A stretch of DNA of 64,000 nucleotides from Odontocerum albicorne. Its lineage: Eukaryota > Arthropoda > Insecta > Trichoptera > Odontoceridae. Made by a program: the position numbers and the translations under genes. Below are positions 46,906 through 56,960 of the stretch, one piece after another. Position 1 is the stretch's first letter. Each line of letters opens with the position of its first letter. The notes below the pieces were generated by a model that saw only the letters and a list, made by a program, of their open reading frames with translations, had not been told where the DNA came from and ran no database searches. Where the stretch lies: positions 3,915,191 to 3,979,190 of the forward strand of contig OX463842.1 of the NCBI GenBank assembly GCA_949825065.1, read 5' to 3'.

Positions 46906-46930
46906 AAAATACAGTAAAAAAAATTCTTAG

Positions 46931-47410
46931 AGGTATGCATCACCAACCTGTATTATAATGGAGTTCATAGATATATGCATCACCAACGTGTATGATAATG
47001 GAGTTCATAGAGATGTGCATCACCAACCTGTATGATAATGAAGTTCATAGAGATGTGCATCACCAACCTGTATGATAATGAAGTTCATAGAGATGTGCAT
47101 CACCAACCTGTATGATAATAAAGTTCATAGAGATGTGCATCACCAACTTGTATGATAATGGAGTTCATAGAGATATGCATCACCAACCTGTATGATAATG
47201 GAGTTCATAGAGATGTGCATCACCAACCTGTATGATAATGAAGTTCATAGAGATGTGCATCACCAACTTGTATGATAATGGAGTTCATAGAGATATGCAT
47301 CACCAACCTGTATAATAATGGAGTTCATAGAGATATGCATCACCAACTTGTATGATAATGGAGTTCATAGAGGTATGCATCACCAACCTGTATGACAATG
47401 GAGTTCAAAA
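46931..47410 (+). repeat. 40-bp tandem repeat, 12 copies
   Basis: Exact 40-bp period with AGRTATGCATCACCAACCTG then TATGATAATGGAGTTCATAG. Base variants (GATATG/GATGTG, GGAG/GAAG) are shared between groups of units, as expected from unequal exchange. Confidence 0.97.
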
Positions 47411-47454
47411 ATATTATATACTTGACACTTTTGATGTATACTCGTATAGTAAAA

Positions 47455-47628
47455 CCTGGCGGACTTATTTTAATGTGGCAATCTTTTCTAAATAACTAGA
47501 AAGGTATTGAACAAGACTTAAGTAAAAACCAGACTAAAACTTTATTAGAAAAACTGGGTACTAAAGATAATCGAACCACAAACTCCGGGAAGGAAGACAG
47601 GTGGGTTATCAACTAGCCCAAGGAGGTC
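47455..47628 (-). mobile_element. tRNA-derived SINE (SINE-1)
   Basis: Minus strand: GACCTCCTTGGGCTAGTTGA head, a B-box-like GGTTCGATTATC, CTGGTTTTTACTTAAG body, and a decayed tail at 47455-47520. Confidence 0.75.
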
Positions 47629-47696
47629 ATTGTTTGTCGTACATAGAATTTATGCACGTTTCTGTTAAAAAAAAGTAAAGACTGAAATAAAATTAT

Positions 47697-48222
47697 TTAA
47701 TATTTTTATTTATTTTACACTTAATTATAAAAATAATCTGAAGGGCTCATTGCCAGGTGCTAATCTCTTCAACCAACCAGACATAAGTAAATTAAGTAAG
47801 TTACATGGTGGCAAAAATATTTAAATGATTATTCATTTAAAAATTCAAGAACAATAGTAAATATAAAAATGAGATATCATCAATCAAAGGAGAAGGAAGG
47901 GATGGTGGAGAAGAAAGAAATATCAGGAATGAAACATGTTATATCACTGACTAGAAATGGAGAATTTTTTCAGTCGCTTTTTAAAACATGCCAAGGAAGG
48001 AGCGAGTCTTACATTGGTTTGTAACTGACTCCAGAGTCTCACTGCATGGACAGTCAAGGACAACGTAAAAAAAACAAGAGTGGATAACTGGGAAAGCCAA
48101 AAAAAAATCTTTATTTGAGCGTAGTGCATGGTCGGAAAGACGTTTGAAATTTTTTGGCGAGATGAAATGGGCCCTCTTAACACTTGTTTAAAAATAAATT
48201 ATTTCGCGTTGAATACTTAGTT
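47697..48222 (-). pseudogene. LINE L-A 3' end with last ORF2 codons, copy 4
   Basis: On the minus strand the frame reads SLTVHAVRLWSQLQTNVRL, APSLACFKKRLKKF and stops after SISSQ. This LW..L...VR.APSL..FK..LK pattern is the C-terminus of CR1/Jockey-type non-LTR reverse-transcriptase proteins. The 3' untranslated region and the tail (GTCTGGTTGGTTGAAGAGAT, AGTGTAAAATAAATAAAAAT) follow. Forms an inverted pair with copy 5 at 48638. Confidence 0.85.
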
Positions 48223-48637
48223 TTTTTTTTAAAAACCTTTTAAAAAAAATCAAAAACAAACGAGTAATTAAAGGGATTATCCCTTCAGGATTCATCCCTG
48301 TTAACATTCAAATATACGACCTAAACGTAGAAAGAGAGCGCACGATATAAATAGAAGAGTTGTCTCCTTAACAGAACAGCTCCCGCAGGTGTTGAGTGAT
48401 CACAGTAGAGCATCAAAGGGGGGGCAGTCAGTTGGAAAATTGGGCTGCCCACTGAACATTATGCAACCCTCGAACGGTTTACCTTACACTCTAAAGAGCC
48501 TGTGTGTTCATTTTGTCGTAGGGTACCTCCGCGCATCCCCATCTCCACCATCCCCTCTTACGTGCCTACACCGGGGCTCGTCTATACTCACACTCAAGGG
48601 CGTAACAGACAAAAGGAGTTAATCCAACACGAAACTA
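48223..48637. other. Spacer between inverted L-A copies, balanced composition
   Basis: 48300-48620 is much less AT-rich than its surroundings and includes CGATATAAATAG near 48342. No domain, terminus or repeat partner recognised. Confidence 0.4.
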
Positions 48638-49113
48638 TGTATTCAACACGAAATTATTTATTTTTAAACAAGTGTTAAGAGACTAAGTATTCAACACGAA
48701 ATTATTTATTTTTAAACAGGTGCCCATTTCATCTCGTAACAAAATTTCAACGTCTTTCCAACCATGTACTACGCTCAAACAAAGAATTTTTTTTGGCCTT
48801 CCCAGTTTACCACTCTTGTTTCTTTTCACGTCGTCTTTGACTGTCCATGCAGTGAGACTCTGGAATGAGTAACAAACCTATGTAAGACTCGCTCCGTCCT
48901 TGGCATGTTTTAAAAAGCAACTGAAAAAACTCTCCATTTCTAGTCAGTAATACAACATGTTTCATTCCTGATATTTCTTTCTTCTCCACCCTCCCTTCCT
49001 TCTCCTTTGATTGATGATATCTTATTTTTATTTTTACTATCGTTCTTGATTTTTAAATGAATAATCATTGGAATATTTTTGCCACCATGTAACTTACTTT
49101 ATTTACTTATGTA
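48638..49113 (+). pseudogene. LINE L-A 3' end, copy 5
   Basis: Plus-strand counterpart of copy 4, with the CACGTCGTCTTTGACTGTCC region, KTRSVLGMF-like codons and the pyrimidine-rich 3' region, cut before the final tail. Its first part has a duplicated TATTCAACACGAAATTATT phrase (48639 and 48682). Confidence 0.8.
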
Positions 49114-49124
49114 CCAATATTTAT

Positions 49125-49655
49125 GTCTAATTTACATATACATATGTAAACCATCACGTCATCTCCCTGTCGGGGTAGAAAAATAAAAGAGAGCGCCAAA
49201 CTTTTATATCGCGACACATATCTTTTACCTACAACTCCTACTGTCTTTGAATTTTTTTCATTAACACTTCTAAATATTATACACTTAATCCAAACATATT
49301 TTTCTCTGTCTTCTTCTACCATGCCTTCCACTCACATTTACACTGTAATTTGTTTTGTTAGCCTTTCTTCATTTATTCGTTCCACGGCCCCAAAACATCT
49401 CAAAATGGTCTTCTCCATCTTATTCAACGCTCTTTCTGAGTGTTATATAAGTTTTGAGTTCACATTCACTTTTAACCACTTAATTCTATAGTTTGTCAAG
49501 TTCATACATTATCACTCAATGTATTTATCTAAGTGCACACATTTCTAGAGCACTTTCCAATCTTGTTTCACTTTCGCACATCAAATTTTGTACTTAAATA
49601 CTACTGTAAATCATCGTTTGGCACAATTTGATACTGTTCTGTGTGAGAATGTATA
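49125..49655 (-). pseudogene. LINE L-C relic, copy 9
   Basis: Minus-strand L-C 3' end: CCCTGTCGGGGTAG, GAGAGCGCCAAACTTT, then MVEEDREKYVWIKCI-like codons and the RMNE-type region to about 49450. Further upstream it is decayed. Confidence 0.7.
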
Positions 49656-49659
49656 TTTT

Positions 49660-49767
49660 AGTGCCACATTTTATTTTATTTTACATATGATAAGAAATAT
49701 ACATAATTTGCGAAAAATAACAGATAAGTTAATTCGGTCACACAATTTTAATGGATCTGGATTTGTT
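49660..49767 (-). mobile_element. Repeat L-B, copy 5, tail part
   Basis: Minus-strand L-B tail, broken at GATCTGGATTTG by retroposon R. The remainder continues at 50133. Confidence 0.75.
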
Positions 49768-50132
49768 CCGTTATAAGCACAAGCTCCCGAAGCATTATCT
49801 GTTGCCTGACTAGTCCACCTACAGTATTAGCTGGGACGACCAAGGTCTGAGTGAATGTGATGGAATACAAGTAGCCTGAACGAGTGGACTGGTTTTTGTT
49901 AAATAATTATTGTAAGAATTGTTATCTAGTTATAAGTAGTATGTAGGTGTTAATTATTTCTAAGAAATCATATATTAAGATTGAAAAAAATAAAATAAAA
50001 TTATATGTAAGATTAAGTAAGTTCATAAATGATAACATATAATTAAGATTAGTTAAGTAATAAATTAGTATATAGGTATAGCCTTGACAAATGTTTGTAC
50101 AATAATTTACTTTGTTTAATAAAAAAAAAAAA
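49768..50132 (+). mobile_element. Retroposon R, 5'-truncated copy
   Basis: Matches 32683-33046 closely and ends in poly(A). Flanked by GATCTGGATTTG and GATTTGGATTTG, an imperfect target duplication, inside repeat L-B. Confidence 0.8.
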
Positions 50133-50605
50133 GATTTGGATTTGATGCCTTTCATTTATCTTGTCCCTAGTAAACTAGGTTTTTTTCTCACTGAGGACAC
50201 AAATCCTGTATCTCACTGAGGACACATAGCATGAAAAAATAAATCGATACTTCTTTCCGATTTTTTATTTTATAAAACCCCGTTGCACGTTCTCATCAAC
50301 CTGACAAACAGTGACATTAAATTACATATGTATACATCATGTGAAATCAAACTCCTCACACATCATCACTCCACAGACCAAAATATTCATCCCACAATAT
50401 ACCGCACATAATCATAAAACAAAAAAAAATACATGTATGTAGAAAAATATAAATATAAAACAACAAAAAACACCACACTCAAGAGATCACACAAACCTCT
50501 TTCACAAGTCATTCCTCTTGCAAGCTACTCAAACTCCTGTCGCAATAACAACCACGCTCCGATCGACTGCCTAAACTGTTTTCCTCCCTTTACCTTTATT
50601 GAATA
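50133..50605 (-). mobile_element. Repeat L-B, copy 5, main part
   Basis: Continues the interrupted L-B: TTTGATGCCTTTCATTTATC, a small local duplication of CTCACTGAGGACACA, CCCCGTTGCACG, CCACGCTCCGATCGACTGCC. Confidence 0.75.
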
Positions 50606-50784
50606 CTATGGTTTAATATATCGCAAATATTTTTAAATTCACGTCGCAAAAGATGTATACTAAGATAAATATAATAAGTACAATTGCATAATATTATTTT
50701 CATATTTTCTACATTTTTTTAAAGTTTTTATTTTTTATTTTTCTCTCTGTGTGAAACCTAAAAATAACGTTACCTCTCGTTGCG

Positions 50785-50880
50785 TAATTGACACGAACTG
50801 TGTAACTCCTGTCTGATTGAAAGAGATTACATGTGGGCAATAAACCAATAGATTATACACTTGTACATACGAGTACAATG
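50785..50880 (+). mobile_element. SINE-1/L-A tail fragment
   Basis: CCTGTCTGATTGAAAGAGATT, GGGCAATAAACCAATAG and ACACTTGTACAT resemble the tail. No head. Confidence 0.45.
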
Positions 50881-51060
50881 AAGCGACAATTAATAAATAA
50901 TAATACTTAAGAAATGAAAATTACGATTGTAGCTAATATTAAATAAAACTGATTATTCCAAGGACGCAACGTATGAATATAATATCTTAGATAAAATGCA
51001 AATATAGATAATTCATTAAAAACAAATTTACAACTATACATAAATAAATACAAGCGATAA
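50881..51060. other. AT-rich spacer
   Basis: Nothing recognised. Confidence 0.5.
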
Positions 51061-51064
51061 ATTG

Positions 51065-51670
51065 AACAATAATATTTATAATTTGTTTAATCAAACACTG
51101 CTTATTCCACTTTTTGTTACGGTATAACCCTACCGATTTCAAGGCTTTCACCTCATCATCAGGGGCGCAAAACTGGTACCGACATACACGCTTCTAACGG
51201 TAAACATTCGGGTTGGGGACTGTGGGGAAGGGGAGGTAGAAGACAACCTCAGCGAGCAACGGCGAGATTCTTGGAATATATGGGTTTGCCAGATGTTCAC
51301 CCCGACGCACTGACTTAGAAATTTCTAGGGCCTCTTATCTGTCCAATTTACTTCGATTACTACTGATATATAAGAATTTGGCATCATCGATAGAAAATGT
51401 GTGGTTTTCACAGTGACAATGATTAGCCATTTCAGAATAGCTAAGAGGATTTGTTGAGGCGGATTTGTGTTCACGAAATCTCTTTACAAATGATCTTCCT
51501 GTCTTTCATATGTAGAAATTATCACAGTCAGCACATAAAAGTTTATACACACCGTTGCTAAGTATTCCATTTTTGCCTTTCCCGTTAAATAAGAGTTTCC
51601 GGGGATTAAAATTAGTGTAAAAAGCTGGCTTTACGTGACTTGCATTTTTTTCGGTTATTTCGCATATGTT
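51065..51670 (-). pseudogene. Penelope-like element 3' end with GIY-YIG nuclease, copy 2
   Basis: Minus strand from about 51610: NPRKLLFNGKGKNGILSN, GVYKLLCADCDNFYI, a stop at 51507-51509 where YIG needs glycine, KTGRSFVKRFREHKSAS, EMANHCHCENHTFSIDDA, SNRSKLD, stop, EALEISKSVRRGEHLANPY. GVY and YI are the GIY-YIG signature; the RF.EH region supplies the family's conserved arginine and EALEIS a glutamate. The terminal repeat follows (51180-51065) with a canonical CTGATGA core. Known of the family: the GIY-YIG nuclease nicks target DNA for the adjoining reverse transcriptase, which is missing here by 5' truncation. Two stops make it inactive. Confidence 0.85.
51117..51166 (-). ncRNA. Hammerhead-like core in Penelope terminus
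   Basis: Minus strand: CTGATGA, U, hairpin GAGGT-GAAA-GCCTT, GAAA, then hairpin CGGTA ... TACCG and GTA. Best match to the hammerhead consensus CUGANGA...GAAA...NUH among the copies. Stem I is not evident directly next to the core. Confidence 0.45.
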
Positions 51671-51704
51671 TCATAAATACAATGTTTTATAAATACTTAA
51701 GTAC

Positions 51705-52390
51705 AATGGCGTGCCGGATTCAATAAAGATAAAGGAAGGAAAACCATTTAGACAGTCGATCGGAGCGTGGTTGTTATTGCGACAGGATTTTGAGTACTTG
51801 GGCTTTCAGGATGAATGACGTGTGGAAAAGATTTGTGTGGGCTCTTGAGTGTGGGTTTCTTCTTGTTGTTTTGATTTTTGTTGTTTTGTATTTGTGTTTC
51901 TGTATATTTTTGTGTTCATTTTTATTCTTGTGATTGTATGCGGTATATTATGGGATGAACATTTTTGGTTTTATTTTTGTTTCATTTTGGGTTCATTTTT
52001 GGTTTTACTTTTGTTTTTATTCTTGTGATTGTGTGCGGTATATTATGGGATGAACAAGTTTGGTCTTTCTGGAGTGATGATGTGTGAAGAGTTTGATTCC
52101 GCATGATGTTTCCAGTTGTAATTGAGTGCCACTGTTTGTCAGGTTGATGAGAACGTGCAACGGGGTTTTGTTTTTGTGTAATCAAAAATCGAAAAGAAGT
52201 ATCGATTTATTTTTTCATGCTAAATATCGTCAGTGAGATACAGGCAAAAGCCTAGTTTACTGGGGATACGACAAATAAAAGGCGACAAACCCAGATTCAT
52301 TAAAATAATGTATGTTTTAATTAAATTACCTGTTGTTTTTCGCAGATTATGTATATTTCTCGTCATGTGTAATAATAAATAAATAAATAG
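51705..52390 (+). mobile_element. Repeat L-B, copy 6, longest
   Basis: Runs from ATGGCGTGCCGGATTC through GTCGATCGGAGCGTGG, a GT-rich region with an internal duplication around 51935-52045, GAGAACGTGCAACGGGG, the CAGGCAAAAGCCTAG block and the tail GTAATAATAAATAAATAA. Probably close to full length. No reading frame of note. Confidence 0.8.
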
Positions 52391-52444
52391 GGCTGCTCCA
52401 TTTATAGGTATGCTTATATGTTGTGTCGTTAAAAACATGATATT

Positions 52445-52570
52445 TTATGAGTACTCATTAATTTGTCAATAATAGTGGATACGAGTATCGAGTTAAGGTG
52501 CCCTTGATAAGAGTTAGCTCTCTCAACGGATCTTAATTAATGTCAAATTATCGTTATTATTATAAAGATA
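52445..52570 (+). repeat. Repeat D, 3' fragment
   Basis: TTTGTCAATAATAGTGGAT, then GAGTTAAGGTGCCCTTGATA and CTCTCTCAACGGATC. Confidence 0.6.
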
Positions 52571-52959
52571 AAAAATAATTCTAGTTTATATCTGTCAAAT
52601 TTCCTGACTACACCTCTGCCTCGACCTATTGGGAAAACAGAGCCTTCCACATGACATGGAGCCCTTTTGCAAATGAAAATAAAACTTAAAACTCTGTCCC
52701 GTCTGTCGCATTACATTCCTCCTGACGCAAGTCGCCCGGCCGGCTGTGGTGGACAAATCGCGCGATGGTTAAGTAACTCTAGGAAGCCCTTTCTCGAAAA
52801 GGTTGCACAATGTTTGTAAAATAAATATTAACTCTATCGTACGATTCACATATTAGATTAGACTATCCACTCCTTTTTCTTGAAAAAAAATAATTTATAC
52901 ACATAATATATTTGATTTATTATACGATATTTGAGCCAAACTAAACATCATAACTATTC
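52571..52959. other. Unassigned sequence
   Basis: A balanced-composition block at 52610-52800 was not recognised. Confidence 0.4.
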
Positions 52960-53510
52960 TCTCTAACGAACATACAAATTACACAAAGTAGTAATAAAAG
53001 AAAGACAATTTATAAAGCACCATTTAGACTCATAAAGAGCGCTCTGACTTGAGAATTGAACCTACCATACTCTTATTGACATATTAACACGTTCACTGCG
53101 TCGAACACGGCTCGCGTGTCCATACAAAATAGCCTTGAATGTTGAGTGCACTCATAAATGTCTCTCGATAAGGATTCGTCGCCGGTTTCATATGTTTTGA
53201 AGACACGAAGGAATACGCTTGTATATGATGTTTCAATAGAAAGTAGAATTTGATTTTTAACAAAGTTATGGGTTTTTAAAAAATCGCGAATTTTCAGCAT
53301 CTCTGTATGACATTTTATACGCAGTGAACGTGTTGAAAAAATAAAATGTAGTGCAACGAAAGGAAGACAGTTATTGTGGCCATTCGATTTGGTACTTCCC
53401 CACATCTGCGTATGTTTAAAAAAACATATTTGGTAAGATAACCCTGGAAAAGTTACCAAGGAAAGACAATCTACGGTGAAACCTTTGTATATATTACGAT
53501 ATTTCATAGT
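52960..53510 (-). repeat. Interspersed repeat D, copy split by a TTAA element
   Basis: Minus-strand 3' part at 52970-53083 and 5' part at 53337-53510 (AAACATATTTGGTAAG). The gap is filled by the 245-bp element. Confidence 0.65.
53088..53332. mobile_element. piggyBac-like MITE, 245 bp, second family
   Basis: Termini CACGTTCACTGCGT at both ends in inverted orientation, next to TTAA (53084-53087) and TTGA (53333-53336, one change from TTAA). Different termini from the 620-bp family. Non-coding; the long minus-strand frame across it is accidental. Confidence 0.75.
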
Positions 53511-54004
53511 AATACTTTAAATTTTAGATGGATTCTAGTGTTTGTGTGTACCATTCATATATAATCATAACTTGTAATCATATATAATCAAAACGCCTCT
53601 ATCCAGAGATATCCTCAGTTCGGCACTCTATGTTCTCCTACATTAGGCTAAGAAAAGGCTTTCAATTTGTCGAGTCCTTACTAGGCAATAAAACAGAGCA
53701 GCTATTGACTAGCTTTATACAATACAGATCAGAAACACTTATGTTAATCCAACTTGTTTTATTTTATTTTACTTATATACAATTACATGATTTTTTCCAT
53801 TTAATATGACAAAGGTCTTATAAGCTGAAACGGTAATCCAGAAAAGTTAGTAAGTAAAAAGAACTTACACAAGCACATTGATATTTTTGATTTATTATGG
53901 CTATATAATTATAAAGTTTAATAATTTAAATAACATTGCTTTATAACGTTAAAAATAATCAGTTAAATACAATTTTTTCTTTACACATTACTTCGTCAAA
54001 ATAT
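53511..54004. other. AT-rich, nothing recognised
   Basis: No motif seen. Confidence 0.45.
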
Positions 54005-54473
54005 ATTTTTCAAGGCTAGTAATTAAGAAACTTGTCGTTTAGCCCAGAAGTTTAAATATCTTTTTAAAAATATTTTTCAAGACTAGTAATTAAGAAACTT
54101 GTCGTTTAACCCGCAAGTTTAAACATCTTTTTTAAAATATTTTTCAAAGCTAGTAATTAAGAAACTTGTCGTTTAGCCCGGAAGTTTAAACATCTCTTTT
54201 AAAATATTTTTCAAAGCTACTAATTAAAAAACTAGTTGTTTAGCCCGAAAGTTTAAACAGCTTTTTAAAAATATTTTCCAAGGCTAGTAATTAAGAAACT
54301 TGTCGTTTAGCCCGGAAGTTTAAACATATTTTTTAAAATATTTTTCAAAACTAGTAATTAAGAAACTTGTCGTTTAGCCCGGAAGTTTAAACATCTTTTT
54401 TAAAATATTTTTCAAAGCTAGTAATTAAGAAACTTGTCGTTTAGCCCGGAAGTTTAAACAGCTTTTTAAAAAG
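54005..54473 (+). repeat. 67-bp tandem repeat, seven copies
   Basis: CTAGTAATTAAGAAACTTGT repeats with an exact 67-bp period (CAAGG/CAAAG at 54011, 54078, 54145, 54212, 54279, 54346, 54413), each with GTCGTTTAGCCCGGAAG and TTTAAACA. Confidence 0.96.
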
Positions 54474-54477
54474 GGAT

Positions 54478-54580
54478 GAAAGTCTGGTTTTCTCTCAAGG
54501 CTTATTTAACGATTACTTGGTTGGTTGAAAAAAAATACTGCATGGCAATAAGGCCACAAGGTTGTTATATTTTTAAAACT
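54478..54580 (+). mobile_element. SINE-1 body and tail, headless
   Basis: AAGTCTGGTTTTCTCTCAAG, then ACTTGGTTGGTTGAAAAAAA and GCATGGCAATAAGGCCACAAG. It abuts the 67-bp array. Confidence 0.7.
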
Positions 54581-54834
54581 AAATACTTAACCAAAGCATA
54601 AAAAACACTCTCAACAAGAAGAATTTCCTGGAAATATAGAAAGCATTGCAATCTTTTTTTGCATTCGTTTTTTATGCTACAAAATGTTCATTAATTCTAG
54701 TAACTCATTTTAGGAATATTCTAATTTCAACGCAGGTTGTATGGTTTTCTTTGCTAACAATCAAGACGATTTAAGTAATGTGTAGAAGTGGCTGTATGAA
54801 AAATGCAAAAAAACTATTTAGATTGATTATTTAT

Positions 54835-55000
54835 TCATTTATTTTACACATGACAACAAATATTAATAATTTGCGAAAAAACAACAGATACTCGTAATTT
54901 TATTTGGACACACATTTTGAATAGATCTGGGTTTGTTGCCTTTCATTTGTCGTGTCCCCAGTAAACCAGGCTTTTGCCTGTATCTCACTGAGGCCATATA
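54835..55000 (-). mobile_element. Repeat L-B, 3' end only
   Basis: Minus-strand L-B terminus from the tail (TTATTCATTTATTTTACAC) to CAGGCTTTTGCCTGTATCTC. Confidence 0.75.
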
Positions 55001-56309
55001 ACATGGGCACTCTTCTATTTATTTTCATTAATGCTGGAACAAAATTCAAATTAGGTAAAATGTAACAGACTTTAAAATTTTGATTAACCAATAAGATTAA
55101 TAAAAAATTCACTTTTACATTTTAAATAAAATAAGTATCGTACTTGCGCTGCCAATGAAATGCTCTATACATCCTTTCAATCAGAGTATTATGGGAAATT
55201 TTGCGAACTTTGGAGGAAGCAAAAATAATATGAGATATTGCCAGGGCCGATACAAGTCGTAGGGGGCCGTAGACTCCACTCGGTTCTCACAACCATACGA
55301 TCAGCTTTTCGCTTTTTAACCTATAATTTCTTTGATTGTATTCATGTTACAAAATATCATTTATATTTTCGATTTGTGCTTATAAAAGAGGGATAGTCCA
55401 TGCTAAGAAAGTAATTCGATTTTTAAGCAGATTATGGGAGCACCTTGGATTCTTTAGCATTGTTATCGTCGTTGCTGGACCTTGTAGTCAAGGATCCCTT
55501 CGCTACTCCACCGTCAATCTAGAGCTACTCTTCCACGTTGATCATGTGATCTTCTGTGAGAAAACAGCCCGATCATGAAACAGCCCGATCAAGGATCCCT
55601 TCGCTACTCCACCGTCAATCTAGAGCTACTCTTCCACGTTGATCATGTGATCTTCTGTGAGAAAACAGCCCAATCATGGATGCGCACTCCCTCTCGCAAA
55701 TGTCAAAGACATGTGAATCCTGCTAAGTCGCCGTTGTTTCTCACACGTCTTGTTGTTGAGACGCCAAGACCCGAGAATAGATAGATGGCTCTCCACCATC
55801 CGCGTTATTTAACACTGCAAAGAGGATTGACAGAAAGTGGAGATTTCTTTGCTGTGGCATTGTAAGCCATTGGAGTATGGTACGATAGTCAGATAAATGA
55901 TCACATTTTTTTAAATAAAAAAATAAACCAAATACAAGCATTTTGAAGCCACTTTAGTCTATCCAACAACTCTTTACTAACATCAAGATAAAAAAATATC
56001 CCCATAGTCAATCAAGGGTAAAGGGACACAAGCAAGATTATATTTTAGATAGGGAAGAAAATGCACAATATGTGGAAAAAATATATAATAGCGAAGATTT
56101 TGCAGTTTAACTCAAAGATATGATTGCACCAATTCAAAAATTTCTCGACAATAATTCACAGATCCTTGACTTATCGGGAATACAGAGTCACTTAGCAGTC
56201 AATTTAAATAGAAGTTAAATTCGATTAATCTGTTTTTCATAGAAGACGATGACTACTTATGACGATAATTTTCGATATTATAGAATTAACGAACAAACTA
56301 CGAGTATTT
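55001..56309. repeat. Unassigned, with a 101-bp direct duplication at 55488-55690
   Basis: TCAAGGATCCCTTCGCTACT starts at 55488 and again at 55589; about 90 bp are almost identical. The remainder is unassigned. 55250-55310 and 55430-55800 are less AT-rich than the flanks. Confidence 0.5.
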
Positions 56310-56960
56310 AATCAAGATCACAGTGTGATACCGCTCAGATCACGATTCGTGAGAGCTGCAAAAGAAGATTTATTTCTTGGGCAGAAATCAGTGTATACTT
56401 GAAGATCATCCACTTTCAAGTGGTACCCACATTTCAGCTGTTGAGTAAATGAATTTACAATAATGGAAAAGAGAAGAGAATAGATGAAAGTATTCCCTCC
56501 AAGAACATCTCCAGTCAGAAAGGATTCCTTCCAAGAACACTTCCAGTAAGAAATTATTCCCTCCAAGAACACTTCCAGTCAGAAAAGCAAATAACTCCTG
56601 AACTATTTCCAAACGATATTTGAAATATTTAACTACTTCATGTAATCCAGTATCAACTCAAAATTGGTAAAAGTTAAATGTACTGCTGAAATCAAGCAAA
56701 GTACGGAGGGTCTCTGCACATTGTTCATAGCAAGCCTGACGTTATCAGTGATTCTAATTAATCCAGTAGTCGTGCTGTAGCCAGGACAAAAACCCAACTG
56801 CAATGGGTATGAGAAATTAATAATGGACTTGTTCGAAAACCTTCGAAAAATATAAATTGGTTCCAAGTCTTTGGTGAATATAGGATTGATAATTTTCGAA
56901 AGCAGAAAAACGTATGCACATTTCTATTAATCAGAAAAAAGAAGTTTTTTAATCAACATT
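56310..56960 (-). pseudogene. Non-LTR reverse transcriptase relic (L-G, CR1/Jockey-type)
   Basis: Minus strand: YIFRRFSNKSIINFSYPLQL, GFCPGYSTTTGLIRITDNVR, LAMNNVQRPSVLCLI, then a broken palm motif A region; downstream YHLKVDDLQVYTDFCPRN. The first blocks match the QSGFRPGHSTTTALL..TDDIR.A.D region of CR1/Jockey-type reverse transcriptases. KVDD stands where YADD, with the catalytic aspartates, is expected. Between them 56480-56600 is a short tandem repeat of about 31 bp instead of the rest of the palm. Inactive. Confidence 0.78.

Noticed and set aside
46931..47410. Regular 40-bp repeats resembling a CRISPR array
   Set aside because: Units are directly adjacent without unique spacers and the setting is eukaryotic transposon DNA.
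53073..53507. 144-codon minus-strand frame
   Set aside because: It runs through a 245-bp MITE and both flanks of repeat D, so it is a composite of unrelated non-coding repeats.
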